52,851 bases of DNA from Oscillospiraceae bacterium (GCA_017938625.1 JAGBBD010000041.1:1-52851), one strand, 5' to 3'. Counted from the stretch's first letter, positions 16,438-26,749 are shown. Notes: generated by a model from the letters alone, not told the origin. Program-made: numbers and translations.

Positions 16438-17616
16438 ATGCTGAAATACTGGCTTTGGCTTGCCACCCGTAAAGGACTTGGAGCGAGAGATGCCTGCATG
16501 GTGGCACGTTACTTTTCTTCTCCGGAAACAGCGTTCCTTGCTTCGGAAAAGGAACTTCGCGCTGTACCGGGACTTCGTTCTGTGCAGCCTTTGCTGGACA
16601 AAGAACTGAAAACTTCAGAAACGATCCTGCAGCGATGCAGAGAGCTTGGAATTGGCATCATAACTATGCAGGATGCGGCATACCCACAGCGTCTGCGCAC
16701 CTTGGACGATGCTCCTGTGGTTTTGTATCATAAAGGTACGCTCACGGACTTTAGTGTTCCGTGTGTCGCAGTAGTCGGAACAAGGAAAGCGTCTGTCTAT
16801 GGAATGACGCAGGCACGCAGATTGTCCTATGGAATGGCAAAATGCGGCTGCCGTGTCGTCTCCGGCGGAGCCTCAGGTGTGGATACACAGGCGCTGCGCG
16901 GCGCGCTGATGGGCGGCGGCACTGCTGTTGCCGTTCTCGGCTGCGGCTTGGATATCGATTATCCGAAAGAAAACAGCCGGCTGTTTGCGGAAGTGATGCA
17001 AAACGGCTGCCTGCTCAGCGAGTATCCTCCGGGAACTGCACCGTATCGCGGAAATTTTCCGGTGCGAAACCGCATTATCAGCGGCATCAGTCTTGGCGTT
17101 CTGGTGACGGAAGCGCCTGCCAGAAGCGGAGCGCTGATCACAGCAGACCATGCCTTGGAGCAGGGAAGAGACGTCTTTGTCATTCCCGCCAATGTGGGAG
17201 TAGATACATTCGGCGGCAATCTGAAGCTTTTGCGAGACGGCGCCATCCCTGTGGGAGATGCTTGGGACATTCTGCAGGAATACGCTGCCCTCTACCCGGA
17301 TAAGCTGAAAAAACAGGATGTTCGGATGCCGAAGTCAGATGTCCAACCGGAACCTGCAGAGGAAGAAAAAGGGAAAAAAGTCATTGACAAGCCGAAAGTC
17401 AAGGCTTATATTGACCTAAAAGATATTGCCGATACCATCAGTCCCCACGAACGTGCTCTGTTGGAGCTGCTTCAAAATGGGGCGATGCATATCGATGATC
17501 TGGTGGAAAAGACCGGATCGGCAGCCGGCAGCGTGCTGGCAGCTCTGACTGTTTTGGAGGTCAGAGGAATCGTCACTCGTCCGTCTCCAAGGATGTATGA
17601 GCTGGCGGAAAAATAG
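16438..17616 (+). CDS. dprA: DNA-processing protein DprA (Smf)
   Basis: Loads RecA on incoming single-stranded DNA in natural transformation. The extended Rossmann fold is clear: VAVVGTRKASVYG, then VVSGGASGVDTQALRGAL and GTAVAVLGCGLDIDYP, and FPVRNRIISGIS in the strand-binding region. A SAM-like N-terminus and a C-terminal winged-helix domain (about residues 325-392, LELLQNGAMHIDDLVEKTGS) flank it. Start at the ATG at 16438 (AGGAGA 7 bases upstream) rather than the GTG six bases earlier. Placed directly before topA, a common Firmicutes order. Confidence 0.95.
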   Translation: MLKYWLWLATRKGLGARDACMVARYFSSPETAFLASEKELRAVPGLRSVQPLLDKELKTSETILQRCRELGIGIITMQDAAYPQRLRTLDDAPVVLYHKGTLTDFSVPCVAVVGTRKASVYGMTQARRLSYGMAKCGCRVVSGGASGVDTQALRGALMGGGTAVAVLGCGLDIDYPKENSRLFAEVMQNGCLLSEYPPGTAPYRGNFPVRNRIISGISLGVLVTEAPARSGALITADHALEQGRDVFVIPANVGVDTFGGNLKLLRDGAIPVGDAWDILQEYAALYPDKLKKQDVRMPKSDVQPEPAEEEKGKKVIDKPKVKAYIDLKDIADTISPHERALLELLQNGAMHIDDLVEKTGSAAGSVLAALTVLEVRGIVTRPSPRMYELAEK

Positions 17617-17633
17617 TCTGAAGGAGCATTTAC

Positions 17634-19934
17634 ATGCCAAAGGCAAAAACTGATCTTGTGATCGTCGAGTCGCCCTCCAAGGCAAAGACGATCGGAAAAT
17701 ATCTTGGCAGTGACTATCAGGTGAAAGCTTGCATGGGTCATCTGCGGGATCTTCCCAAAAGCACTATGGGTGTCGATCTTGAAAACGATTTCACCCCTGC
17801 TTACCAGCCTGTCAAGGGTAAGGAAGATATCATCAATGAACTGAAAAAGTGCGTAAAAAACAGCGATAAAGTCTATCTGGCAACTGACCCGGACCGTGAA
17901 GGTGAGGCAATCTCCTGGCATCTGCAGGCGCTTCTGGGGTTGGAAGAGGGCAAGGTCAACCGTGTGACCTTCAATGAGATCACCAAGGGCGTTGTTACCA
18001 AGGCGATCCAAGAGCCTCGTGCCATTGACCAGGATCTGGTGGATGCGCAGCAGGCGCGCCGTATTCTGGATCGTATCGTAGGCTATCAGCTTTCTCCGCT
18101 GCTTTGGAAGAAGGTGCGCCGTGGCCTGTCGGCAGGCAGAGTTCAGTCTGTGGCGACTCGCCTTGTGGTGGATCGCGAAGAAGAGATCAGAGCCTTCGTC
18201 CCTCAGGAATACTGGACGATCGATGTTACACTTGAACGAGTGGAAAAGCCCGGCTCTTTTACGGCTCGCTTTTATGGTGATCCCAAGAAGCGTGATTTGA
18301 CAGACGAAGCGCAGGTCAAGGAAGTGCTCAACTCCATGGAGGGCGTGCCGTTCCATGTAAGCAGCGTCAAACGTACGCAGAAGAAGCGCTCTCCCGCGCC
18401 TCCTTTTATTACTTCCACGCTGCAGCAGGAAGCTTCACGGAAGCTGGGCATGACGCCCAAGCGTACTATGGCGATCGCGCAGCAGCTGTATGAAGGTATT
18501 GAGATCAGCGGCATTGGTGCCGTCGGTCTGATCACTTATATGCGTACCGATTCTCTTCGCATTTCCGAAGAAGCTCTGGCTGCTGCCAAGGATTATATCC
18601 TCGGCAGATGGGGTGCTGCGTATTACTATGGTGAACCCCATCGTTATAAGACAAAGAGCGCTGCACAGGATGCCCACGAAGCCATCCGTCCCAGCGATGT
18701 GCGTCTGGATCCTGACCGTGTCCGAGCAGATCTCAACAAGGATCAGTTCCGCCTTTATAAGCTGATCTGGGATCGTTTCACCGCATCACAGATGGCATGT
18801 GCCGTCTATGATAATGTTGCGATCGAATCGACCTGCGGCAAAAATGTGTTCCGCGCCAACCATCAGAGCCTTCGCTTTGCAGGTTTTACTGCGCTTTATG
18901 AAGAGGGCAGAGACGATGAGCAGGAAGAACTGCAGTCACCTCTGCCGGATCTTGCGGAAGGCGAGCCCTTGAAGCGTACTGGTACCAAGCCGGAGCAGCA
19001 TTTTACTGCGCCGCCTGCCCGTTATACGGAGGCGACTTTGGTCAGAGCTATGGAAGAGCAGGGGGTGGGACGTCCTTCCACCTATGCCAGCATCATTTCC
19101 ACCATTCAGGATCGTGACTATGTGATCAAGAAGGAAAAACGCCTGTGGCCCACTCCTTTGGGAGAGGTCGTTACCGGCTTGATGAAAGAGCGCTTCCAAG
19201 GCATCATTGATGTGGCATTTACGGCACAAATGGAACAGAAGCTTGACCAGGTGGAAGAAGGTACTCTTGCATGGAAGAGCGTTCTGGGCGAGTTCTATGC
19301 CGATTTTAAGGAAGACATGGAAAATGCCGAAGCAGCTTTGGATGGCGTCCGTCTGAAAGTACCGGATGAAGAGACCGATGAGATCTGCGAAGTTTGCGGC
19401 AGAAACATGGTCATTAAAAACGGCAGATTTGGCCGCTTCCTTGCCTGTCCCGGTTTCCCGGAATGTACCAATACCAGGGCCATCGTGGAGCATATGCCCG
19501 GTCGCTGCCCCAAGTGCGGAAGCGGTATGCTTAAGCGAAAGTCCAAGCGTGGCTTTGCCTATTACAGCTGTGAAAAGGGTGTAGAGTGCGGCTTTATGTC
19601 CTGGGATGTTCCCACGGAACTGGATTGTCCCACCTGTGGACAGAGCCTGTTCAAGAAGTCCGGCAGAGGCGCTATGAAGCCCTTCTGTATCAATGAAGCC
19701 TGTCCCGACTTCCTGCCGGAGGATAAGCGCGGCTACCGCAAAAAGCCGGCTGCGTCGGTGGAAGCTGCGGAAGCAGAAGCTGCTGCAGAAGAGGCAAAGG
19801 CACCGGCAAAGAAACCTGCCGCGAAAAAGCCTTCTGCCAAAAAGACAACGGCAAAGAAAACAACTGCGAAAAAAACTACAGCCAAGAAAACAGCCGCAAA
19901 GAAAACTGCCGCTGCGAAAAAGGAAACGAAATAG
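17634..19934 (+). CDS. topA: DNA topoisomerase I (type IA)
   Basis: Relaxes negative supercoils. A Toprim domain (VIVESPSKAKTIGKYLG; DPDREGEAISWHL) opens the protein, and the catalytic tyrosine is Tyr302 in GLITYMRTDS. The C-terminus has three zinc-ribbon units: CEVCG with CPGFPEC, CPKCG with CEKGVEC, and CPTCG with CINEAC. It ends with an unusual tail of about 45 residues made of alanine and lysine (KKTTAKKTTAKK type), like the basic tails of some actinobacterial and clostridial TopA proteins that aid processivity. Length 766. The stop codon abuts trmFO (TAGATG). Confidence 0.97.
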   Translation: MPKAKTDLVIVESPSKAKTIGKYLGSDYQVKACMGHLRDLPKSTMGVDLENDFTPAYQPVKGKEDIINELKKCVKNSDKVYLATDPDREGEAISWHLQALLGLEEGKVNRVTFNEITKGVVTKAIQEPRAIDQDLVDAQQARRILDRIVGYQLSPLLWKKVRRGLSAGRVQSVATRLVVDREEEIRAFVPQEYWTIDVTLERVEKPGSFTARFYGDPKKRDLTDEAQVKEVLNSMEGVPFHVSSVKRTQKKRSPAPPFITSTLQQEASRKLGMTPKRTMAIAQQLYEGIEISGIGAVGLITYMRTDSLRISEEALAAAKDYILGRWGAAYYYGEPHRYKTKSAAQDAHEAIRPSDVRLDPDRVRADLNKDQFRLYKLIWDRFTASQMACAVYDNVAIESTCGKNVFRANHQSLRFAGFTALYEEGRDDEQEELQSPLPDLAEGEPLKRTGTKPEQHFTAPPARYTEATLVRAMEEQGVGRPSTYASIISTIQDRDYVIKKEKRLWPTPLGEVVTGLMKERFQGIIDVAFTAQMEQKLDQVEEGTLAWKSVLGEFYADFKEDMENAEAALDGVRLKVPDEETDEICEVCGRNMVIKNGRFGRFLACPGFPECTNTRAIVEHMPGRCPKCGSGMLKRKSKRGFAYYSCEKGVECGFMSWDVPTELDCPTCGQSLFKKSGRGAMKPFCINEACPDFLPEDKRGYRKKPAASVEAAEAEAAAEEAKAPAKKPAAKKPSAKKTTAKKTTAKKTTAKKTAAKKTAAAKKETK

Positions 19935-21242
19935 ATGAATGAAGTAAAAGTGATCGGTGCCGGACTTGCCGGCTGCGAGGCTGCGTGGCAGCTGGCGCAG
20001 CGAGGGATTCCTGTGCGCCTGTATGAAATGCGTCCCGGCAAAAAAAGCCCTGCACACCATACAGGGGATTTCGCGGAATTGGTTTGTTCCAACTCTCTGC
20101 GTGGTGACCGTCTGGAAAATGCTGTGGGATTGCTGAAAGAAGAACTTCGCCGACTGGACAGCATCATTCTTGCCTGCGCCGAGGCTACTCGTGTGGAAGC
20201 CGGTGGCGCACTTGCGGTGGATCGCTACGGCTTTTCTTCCATGGTCACGGAGAAAATTCGCAATCATCCCATGATCACCGTGGTGGAAGAGGAAGTGACC
20301 GAAGTGCCGCAGGGGCCTGTGATCATTGCCACCGGTCCTCTGACCTCCAATGCTATGTCCGATGCCATTCATAAGTATTTTGGCGATGCGGAATATCTGA
20401 ATTTCTTTGATGCCGCTGCACCTCTTGTAACGGCAGAGAGCATCGATATGGAGTGCGCATGGTTTGCTTCCCGTTATGACCGTGGTACAGCTGACTATAT
20501 CAACTGTGCCATGAATGCCGAGGAGTATCAGGCATTTGTCCGCGAATTGACTACTGCGGAGGAAGCAGAGGTACATGGCTTTGAGGACAAAAAGGTGTTT
20601 GAGGGCTGTATGCCTGTAGAAGTCATGGCACGGCGCGGTGTGGATACCCTCCGTTACGGGCCTCTGAAGCCCGTGGGTCTGACCGATCCGAAGACTGGGA
20701 AAGAGCCGTATGCCGTGGTGCAGCTGCGCCGTGATAATGCAGCCGGCAGCATCTACAACATTGTCGGTTTCCAGACCCATCTGAAATTTCCGGAGCAGAA
20801 GCGTGTGTTTTCCATGATCCCTGCTCTGAAAAACGCGGAGTTTGTCCGCTATGGTGTTATGCACCGCAACACATTCCTCCACTCTCCCAAACTGTTGGAC
20901 TGCTTCTATGCTGACCGTCGTGATCCCATGGTAGCATTTGCAGGTCAGATGACAGGTGTGGAGGGGTATGTAGAATCCACGGCCTCCGGCTATCTTGCTG
21001 CTGTTGCAATGGCCTATAAGCTCAGAGGAGAAGAGCCTCTGGACTTCACGCGGCAGACTGCCATCGGCGCGCTGGGTCACTATATTTGTGATGAGAGTAT
21101 TGTGAATTTCCAGCCCATGAATGTAAACTATGGCATTATGGAGCCTCTGGGCTACCGCGTCAAGGGTAAAGCAAACAAAAACCTTGCCATTGCTAATCGC
21201 GGCTTGGAAGTTCTGGAGACGATTAAAGAGAAGCTGAAGTAA
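19935..21242 (+). CDS. trmFO: Folate-dependent tRNA uracil-54 C5-methyltransferase TrmFO
   Basis: Makes m5U54 in the T-loop of tRNAs using methylenetetrahydrofolate and FAD, the typical route in Firmicutes. The N-terminus is the FAD-binding motif [19 protein letters not shown]; the conserved blocks [23 protein letters not shown] and [14 protein letters not shown] follow, and [19 protein letters not shown] is characteristic. 435 residues, as usual. It begins with no gap after topA, so translation is probably coupled. Confidence 0.97.
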   Translation: MNEVKVIGAGLAGCEAAWQLAQRGIPVRLYEMRPGKKSPAHHTGDFAELVCSNSLRGDRLENAVGLLKEELRRLDSIILACAEATRVEAGGALAVDRYGFSSMVTEKIRNHPMITVVEEEVTEVPQGPVIIATGPLTSNAMSDAIHKYFGDAEYLNFFDAAAPLVTAESIDMECAWFASRYDRGTADYINCAMNAEEYQAFVRELTTAEEAEVHGFEDKKVFEGCMPVEVMARRGVDTLRYGPLKPVGLTDPKTGKEPYAVVQLRRDNAAGSIYNIVGFQTHLKFPEQKRVFSMIPALKNAEFVRYGVMHRNTFLHSPKLLDCFYADRRDPMVAFAGQMTGVEGYVESTASGYLAAVAMAYKLRGEEPLDFTRQTAIGALGHYICDESIVNFQPMNVNYGIMEPLGYRVKGKANKNLAIANRGLEVLETIKEKLK

Positions 21243-21270
21243 GAAGCGAGAAACAGAAAGGAATTATCCT

Positions 21271-22296
21271 ATGAGAATCCTGATTGACGCAATGGGCGGC
21301 GATCATGCCCCGAACGCCATTGTACAAGGCGCGATCGATGCTGCCAAGGAATTTGATGTGCAGATCGTTCTGGTTGGTCGTGGTGAAGCGATCTTGAAAA
21401 GTTTGAGCGATCTTGGCTATGAGACACTCCCCAAGGGAATCGAGGTTGCCAATGCAGACGATGTGGTGGATATGCACGATGATCCTGCTACAGTGATCCG
21501 CACCAGAAAGGATTCTTCTATGGTCGTCGGTCTGCGTATGCTGTCCGAAGGAGAGGGCGATGCGTTTATTTCTGCCGGCAGTACCGGTGCGCTGCTGTCT
21601 GCCGCGACATTGATCGTCAAACGCGTCAAGGGCATCCGCCGCGCGGCATTCTGCCCGGAAATTCCCACCGACAACAAGACACTTCTGGTGGACTGCGGTG
21701 CAAACAGTGAGTGTACGCCCGAGTTTTTGCTCCAGTTTGCCTACCTGGGTACGGTCTATGCTGAGCAGGTTCAGGGCAAGACAAATCCCTCAGTGGGTCT
21801 TCTGAACATCGGTGCGGAAGAGACTAAGGGAACTGCCTTGCAGAAAGAGGTCTATGGACTTTTGCAGAAAGCGCACAAACAGGGGCTGATCAACTTTGTC
21901 GGCAACGTGGAGGCCAGAGATGTTCCTCTGGGTGCTGTGGATGTGGTCGTCACCGACGGCTTCTCCGGTAACATCCTGCTCAAGTCGATTGAGGGCACAG
22001 CGTCTTTCATGGCAAAGATGATGAAGAGCATGTTCAAGAAAAATCTGCTAACCAAACTGGCAGCGTTGGCATGCAAGAGCGGCATCGATGCGTTCAAAAA
22101 ACGCATGGATTACCGCGAGGTGGGTGGTACAATGCTTCTCGGTATCACTAAGCCTGTGGTCAAGGCACATGGATCTTCCGATGCCAGAGCCATCCGCAGC
22201 GCGGTCTGCCAGGCAATGGAGGCGGCAAAGAGCGATCTGACACCGACTCTGCAGGCAGTTGCACCGCAGCTTGCAAAGATGATGAAGGAAGAATGA
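21271..22296 (+). CDS. plsX: Phosphate acyltransferase PlsX
   Basis: Makes acyl-phosphate from acyl-ACP, the first step of phospholipid synthesis by the PlsX-PlsY route. The start MRILIDAMGGDHAPNAIVQG and the blocks SFVCAG-equivalent FISAGSTGALLSAA, LLVDCGANSECTPEFL and TDGFSGNILLKSIEG are hallmark. 341 residues. Ribosome site AAAGGA. It is followed directly by rnc; the acyl-carrier-protein gene often found between them is absent. Confidence 0.97.
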   Translation: MRILIDAMGGDHAPNAIVQGAIDAAKEFDVQIVLVGRGEAILKSLSDLGYETLPKGIEVANADDVVDMHDDPATVIRTRKDSSMVVGLRMLSEGEGDAFISAGSTGALLSAATLIVKRVKGIRRAAFCPEIPTDNKTLLVDCGANSECTPEFLLQFAYLGTVYAEQVQGKTNPSVGLLNIGAEETKGTALQKEVYGLLQKAHKQGLINFVGNVEARDVPLGAVDVVVTDGFSGNILLKSIEGTASFMAKMMKSMFKKNLLTKLAALACKSGIDAFKKRMDYREVGGTMLLGITKPVVKAHGSSDARAIRSAVCQAMEAAKSDLTPTLQAVAPQLAKMMKEE

Positions 22297-22335
22297 TTAC
22301 ATATGGGCACAACAGATGCCCGAAAAGAGGACTGT

Positions 22336-23027
22336 ATGATGTATCAAGAGCTTGAGAAGGGCCTTGGCTATACTTTTCAAAATAAACAGCTTCTGGAAAA
22401 TGCGCTGACGCACAGCTCCTATGCCAATGAGCGCCGCGGCGGACGCAGCAGCAACGAGCGTCTGGAGTTTTTGGGCGACAGCATCCTTGGCTTTGTGGTG
22501 GCAGATCATTTGTATCACGCCAATCCTGACAAGCCGGAGGGAGATCTGACCAGAATCCGTGCCGATCTTGTGTGCGAGCGAAATCTGGCAAAGGCGGCAG
22601 GTACCATTCGTCTCGGAGAGTTCCTGCTGCTTGGTCACGGTGAAGAGCACGGCGGCGGCAGAACTCGTGACAGCATCGTTTCCGATGCCATGGAATCTGT
22701 GATCGCAGCAGCTTATCTGGACGGAGGCTTTGAGGCAGCCAAGGGGATCATAGATCGTCTGATCCTAACAGATATGCCCAAGGGCAGACCCGGAAACTTT
22801 GATTATAAGACCATGTTCAGGAATTGGTGCAGAGGCAGAAGGATCAGGTGATCGCCTATGTGCTGGCAGGAGAGGAAGGCCCGGACCATGATAAGGTCTT
22901 TAAGGTGCAGGTACTGCTCAACGGCAAGACAGTAGGTGAGGGCACAGGCCGCAGTAAGAAAAAAGCCGAGCAGGCAGCAGCCGAGCAAGCAATTTCCAAG
23001 CTGTTTCCGGCAGAATATGAAGTATAA
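22336..23027 (+). pseudogene. rnc: Ribonuclease III, split by a one-base frameshift
   Basis: RNase III cuts double-stranded RNA in rRNA maturation. The nuclease domain is complete in the first frame (HSSYANE, then NERLEFLGDSILGFVVAD and DAMESVIAAAYLDGG), but after DYKTM at 22813-22815 the frame runs into a stop at 22851. The double-stranded RNA binding domain (VIAYVLAGEEGPDHDKVF ... GTGRSKKKAEQAAA) continues in another frame to 23027. Restoring one base near 22816-22818 would give an uninterrupted product of about 230 residues, the normal length. Either a real mutation, a sequencing error, or rarely a programmed shift. Start at 22336 or 22339 with AGAGGA upstream; an ATG at 22303 is the alternative. 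Confidence 0.85.
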
Positions 23028-23066
23028 ACAAATGGCAGACACTCATCGGTGTCTGCCATTTGTTTT
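23028..23066 (+). terminator. Strong intrinsic terminator after rnc
   Basis: ACAAATGGCAGACAC and GTGTCTGCCATTTGT form a perfect 15-bp stem with a six-base loop, followed by TTTTT. It separates the plsX-rnc transcript from smc. Confidence 0.93.
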
Positions 23067-23104
23067 TGTCTGTGTCAGTGTGTAAAATATTCCCGTACTC
23101 ATAC

Positions 23105-23133
23105 TTGCAATTGCGCACAGAAGTTGCTAAAAT
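23105..23133 (+). promoter_or_regulatory. smc promoter candidate
   Basis: TTGCAA at 23105-23110 and TAAAAT at 23128-23133 with a 17-bp spacer, between the rnc terminator and the smc start. Position and spacing fit a promoter for smc-ftsY; hexamers are near but not exact consensus. Confidence 0.5.
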
Positions 23134-23166
23134 ATGAGGATAAAAAGAAAATGGAGAAGTGTTAGC

Positions 23167-26100
23167 GTGTATCTGAAAAGACTTGAAATCCAAGGCTTTA
23201 AGTCCTTTGCCGATAAGACGGTGCTGCATTTTGGTGATGATATCACAGCCATCGTCGGCCCTAACGGCAGCGGTAAATCAAATATCTCCGATGCCATCAG
23301 CTGGGTCATGGGCGAAATGAGCTCCAAAGCTCTGCGCGGATCCAAGATGGAGGACGTCATTTTTGGCGGCACACAAAAGCGCGGACAGGTCGGTTTTGCC
23401 GAAGCGACTCTGGTTTTGGACAATTCCGACGGCGCATTGCCCGTGGAAACTTCTGAGGTCATGGTGACCCGACGTTACTACCGTTCGGGTGAAAGCGAAT
23501 ATTATATCAACAAGCAGTCTGCCCGCCTTCGTGACATCAATGAGATGTTTATGGATACCGGCCTTGGCAAAGAGGGCTATTCCAATATCGGGCAGGGTCG
23601 CATCGATGAGATTCTGGCAGTCAAGAGCACTGACCGCCGTGAGGTCTTTGAGGAAGCGGCAGGCATTTCCAAGTTCCGTCACCGCAAGGAAGAAACGGAG
23701 CGTCGTCTGGCTTCCACAGAGGATAACCTGATGCGTATCGGAGATAAGATTTCCGAGCTGGAACTGCAGGTGGAGCCTCTGCGTGCACAGGCAGAAAAGG
23801 CAAAGAAGTTTCTGGAGCTTCGAGATGAACTGAAGGGACTGGAGATCGCTGTCTGGCTGGAGAAGCTGCGTACACTGGCAGACGCTGCTCAGAAAGCAGA
23901 AGCTGACTATACCTCCGCTGCCTTTATTCTGGAGCAGCAGCACTCCGAATTGACCCGGCTTTATCAAATGACTGAGCAATTGACCATGCAGCTCAATCAC
24001 CAGAGTCTGGAACTGGATCAAAAGCGTGAGAAGATCACCCTTCGTGAAGGGGAACTTCACCAGAAAGAAAGTGAAACAGCTGTCCTGCAGGCAGGTGTGG
24101 AGAATGCCCGCCAGAATATTGCCCGTGTCCGGCAGGAACTGGCAGAGCAGCAGGACAGAAGCGGCGGCGTGGGTGAGCAGATCGCCCAGCAGGAGCGCCG
24201 CATCGAAGAAATCGCAGGCAGTCTTGCATCTTTGCTGACAGAACTTGAGACTGCTCAGAAAGAAGCCGACAAACTGGCTGCTTCTGCAGACAGCGCCGAG
24301 CGCAAGGCGTTGGGGCTGCGTGCCAGTCAGGCTCTGCTGCAGACGGAAGCTGCCAGAAAGCGTGCCGAGATCGCGTCCATTGATGCATCTTTGGAAGAAT
24401 CCCGTCAGCGCCGTGATACGGTGCAGGAGGATTTGGATGCCGCGACCCAGCGCCGCGATGATCTGGCGCAGCAGGCAAAGACCTTCCGTGCAGCGTTGGA
24501 AGAGGCACAGGAAACTGTCACCTCCTGCAAGAACAGTGCCGCAGGCTATGCGCTCAGGCAGAAGTCCAGAACAGACAAACGCGATGCTCTGCAGAAAGAA
24601 GTCGACAGTCTTCGCATCGAACTGCAGACCGCCCAGTCGCGCAGCCATATGCTGCAGGAAATGCTCCGAGACCATGAGGGCGCGCCCAAGGCGGTGCGGA
24701 TCGTCATGCAGGAAGCAGGCAGAAGCCTGCGCAATATCCATGGGCCCGTATCTTCTTTGATCAGAACGGACGATGACTATACCGTTGCCATCGAAACTGC
24801 CCTTGGTGCCGGTATGCAGAATGTGGTGGTAGACAGCGAGGAAGACGGCAAAGCAGCCATGCAGTATCTGAAGCGCTGCGATGGCGGCAGAGCAACGTTC
24901 CTGCCCATCAGCACCATGCGCGGCAAGCTTCTGCAGGAACAGGGACTGGAGCAGTGCCCCGGCTTTGTGGGTGTTGCATCGAGCCTTGTTCGTTGTGATA
25001 AGGTATACACGGATGTTGTTCGCTATTTGCTTGGCAGGATCGTTTTGGTTGAAACCTTGGATCATGCCATCAAAATGGCAAGAAAATATCAAAACCGTTT
25101 TAAGATTGTCACATTAGACGGACAGGTCATGAACGCAGGCGGCTCTATGACAGGCGGCTCCGTATCCAAGAGCTCCGGTATTTTGTCCCGTGCCAATGAA
25201 TTGACAAGACTGCAGGAAAAAGAGCAGAAGCTGAAAGAGAAACTGCAGGAAAAAGAACGGGAGCTGACAGAGGCCACACGCTCTGCCGCACAGGTGGAAT
25301 TTGAACTGTCTGCCATTCAAGGGCAGCTTCGGCAGGCGGAGGACGATGTTCTTCGTGCCCAGGGTGATTTCCGTCAGGCAAGCGCTCTGGTCGAGGCACT
25401 TGAAGCCAATATCCATGCCTATGAGCGTGAGTTGGAGAGCATCAAAGAACGTACAGCGGGTGAGGACGGCCGTCTGAATATCCTGCGTGCCGATGCGGAA
25501 AAGGCAGAGCAGGAAGTCGTGCGTCTGGAGACGGAACTGGAAGAAATGGCGCAGGGACAGACCGCGCTTAGCCAGCAGACCAATACCCTTGCAGATAAGA
25601 TCACTTCTCTTCGCATGGACGAAGCGGCTCTGGAAGCGGAGCGCACCACAGCGCGGGAGAGTGTTCAAAGACTGCGCTCTCTGGCAGATGCCATGGAGGG
25701 CGACCGCGGACAGAAGGAGCAGCTGATTGCTGTTTATGAGCAGGAGATCTGTGATCTGCAGGCAAAGATCGCTCGCTCTGAGGAAGAGAAAAAGCTGGTG
25801 GAGGATGCTCTGGCGGAGGCTCGGCAGGAGTTGCAGCAGTCTGTGCAGAAACGTGCTGAAACGGAAGCAAAGCGTGTTAAGACCGATAAAGATGTGCAGG
25901 ATAAGAACAAAGACATTCTGGACATGGAACGTGAAGCTGCCCGTCTGGAGCAGAAGAAGAATTCAGCTGCGATGGAGGAACAGCAGATCCTTGATAAGCT
26001 GTGGGACAGCTATGAGCTGACTCCCAGTACAGCAGAGGATTTCAAGGCTCAGATCGAAAGCACGGCTGCTGCCAACAAACGTATTTCCGAACTGAAGCGG

Positions 26101-26736
26101 AAAATCTCCGGTCTTGGTACACCAAACCTTGGCGCTATCGAAGAGTTTGCCCGCGTCAACGAGCGCTACGAATATCTGACCGGTCAGCGTGACGATGTGC
26201 TCCATGCCAAGAAGGAACTGGAAAACATCGTTGCTACCATTACAGAAGAGATGACGGAGATCTTTGTGCGCGAGTTTACAAAGATCAATGAGCACTTCTC
26301 CAAGACCTTTGTGGAGATGTTCGGCGGCGGCAAGGGCGAACTGGTGCTGGAGGATGCGGAGCAGCCCCTGTCCTGCGGCATTGAGATTCGCGTACAGCCG
26401 CCCGGAAAGCAGCTTAAGACCATCACGCTGCTGTCCGGCGGTGAGAAGGCATTTGTTGCCATTGCGCTGTATTTTGCAATTTTGAAGGTGCGTCCCACGC
26501 CCTTCTGTCTGCTTGATGAGATCGATGCAGCTCTCGACGACAGAAACGTAGAGCGCTTTGCCAGCTATCTGCGCAACCTGTGCGAAAAGACACAGTTTAT
26601 CGTCATTACCCATCGTCGCGGCACTATGGAAGCTTCCGATGTGCTCTACGGTGTGACCATGCAGGAGCAGGGTGTTTCCAAGATTCTGCATCTGGATCTC
26701 AATCAGATGCAGCAGGAATTGGGAATCGCCAATTAA
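23167..26736 (+). CDS. smc: Chromosome segregation ATPase SMC
   Basis: Bacterial condensin that folds and resolves chromosomes with ScpA and ScpB (not here). The N-terminus has GFKSFADKT and Walker A GPNGSGKSN; two long coiled coils flank a hinge (about residues 500-670, ending near GGSMTGGS); the C-terminus has the ABC signature LSGGEKAFVAIAL and Walker B CLLDEIDAALDDRN. About 1189 residues, normal. I start at the GTG at 23167 (VYLKRLEIQGFKSF), with GGAG ten bases upstream, rather than at 23134, since family proteins begin at this point. Confidence 0.97.
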   Translation: MYLKRLEIQGFKSFADKTVLHFGDDITAIVGPNGSGKSNISDAISWVMGEMSSKALRGSKMEDVIFGGTQKRGQVGFAEATLVLDNSDGALPVETSEVMVTRRYYRSGESEYYINKQSARLRDINEMFMDTGLGKEGYSNIGQGRIDEILAVKSTDRREVFEEAAGISKFRHRKEETERRLASTEDNLMRIGDKISELELQVEPLRAQAEKAKKFLELRDELKGLEIAVWLEKLRTLADAAQKAEADYTSAAFILEQQHSELTRLYQMTEQLTMQLNHQSLELDQKREKITLREGELHQKESETAVLQAGVENARQNIARVRQELAEQQDRSGGVGEQIAQQERRIEEIAGSLASLLTELETAQKEADKLAASADSAERKALGLRASQALLQTEAARKRAEIASIDASLEESRQRRDTVQEDLDAATQRRDDLAQQAKTFRAALEEAQETVTSCKNSAAGYALRQKSRTDKRDALQKEVDSLRIELQTAQSRSHMLQEMLRDHEGAPKAVRIVMQEAGRSLRNIHGPVSSLIRTDDDYTVAIETALGAGMQNVVVDSEEDGKAAMQYLKRCDGGRATFLPISTMRGKLLQEQGLEQCPGFVGVASSLVRCDKVYTDVVRYLLGRIVLVETLDHAIKMARKYQNRFKIVTLDGQVMNAGGSMTGGSVSKSSGILSRANELTRLQEKEQKLKEKLQEKERELTEATRSAAQVEFELSAIQGQLRQAEDDVLRAQGDFRQASALVEALEANIHAYERELESIKERTAGEDGRLNILRADAEKAEQEVVRLETELEEMAQGQTALSQQTNTLADKITSLRMDEAALEAERTTARESVQRLRSLADAMEGDRGQKEQLIAVYEQEICDLQAKIARSEEEKKLVEDALAEARQELQQSVQKRAETEAKRVKTDKDVQDKNKDILDMEREAARLEQKKNSAAMEEQQILDKLWDSYELTPSTAEDFKAQIESTAAANKRISELKRKISGLGTPNLGAIEEFARVNERYEYLTGQRDDVLHAKKELENIVATITEEMTEIFVREFTKINEHFSKTFVEMFGGGKGELVLEDAEQPLSCGIEIRVQPPGKQLKTITLLSGGEKAFVAIALYFAILKVRPTPFCLLDEIDAALDDRNVERFASYLRNLCEKTQFIVITHRRGTMEASDVLYGVTMQEQGVSKILHLDLNQMQQELGIAN

Positions 26737-26749
26737 GAAAGGATATACT

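Noticed and set aside
18936-21080. 714-codon leftward frame opposite topA/trmFO
   Set aside because: Both opposite genes are certain; the frame crosses their junction and has no start signal.
23278-25092. 604-codon leftward frame opposite smc
   Set aside because: Shadow of a coiled-coil gene; no motif or ribosome site.
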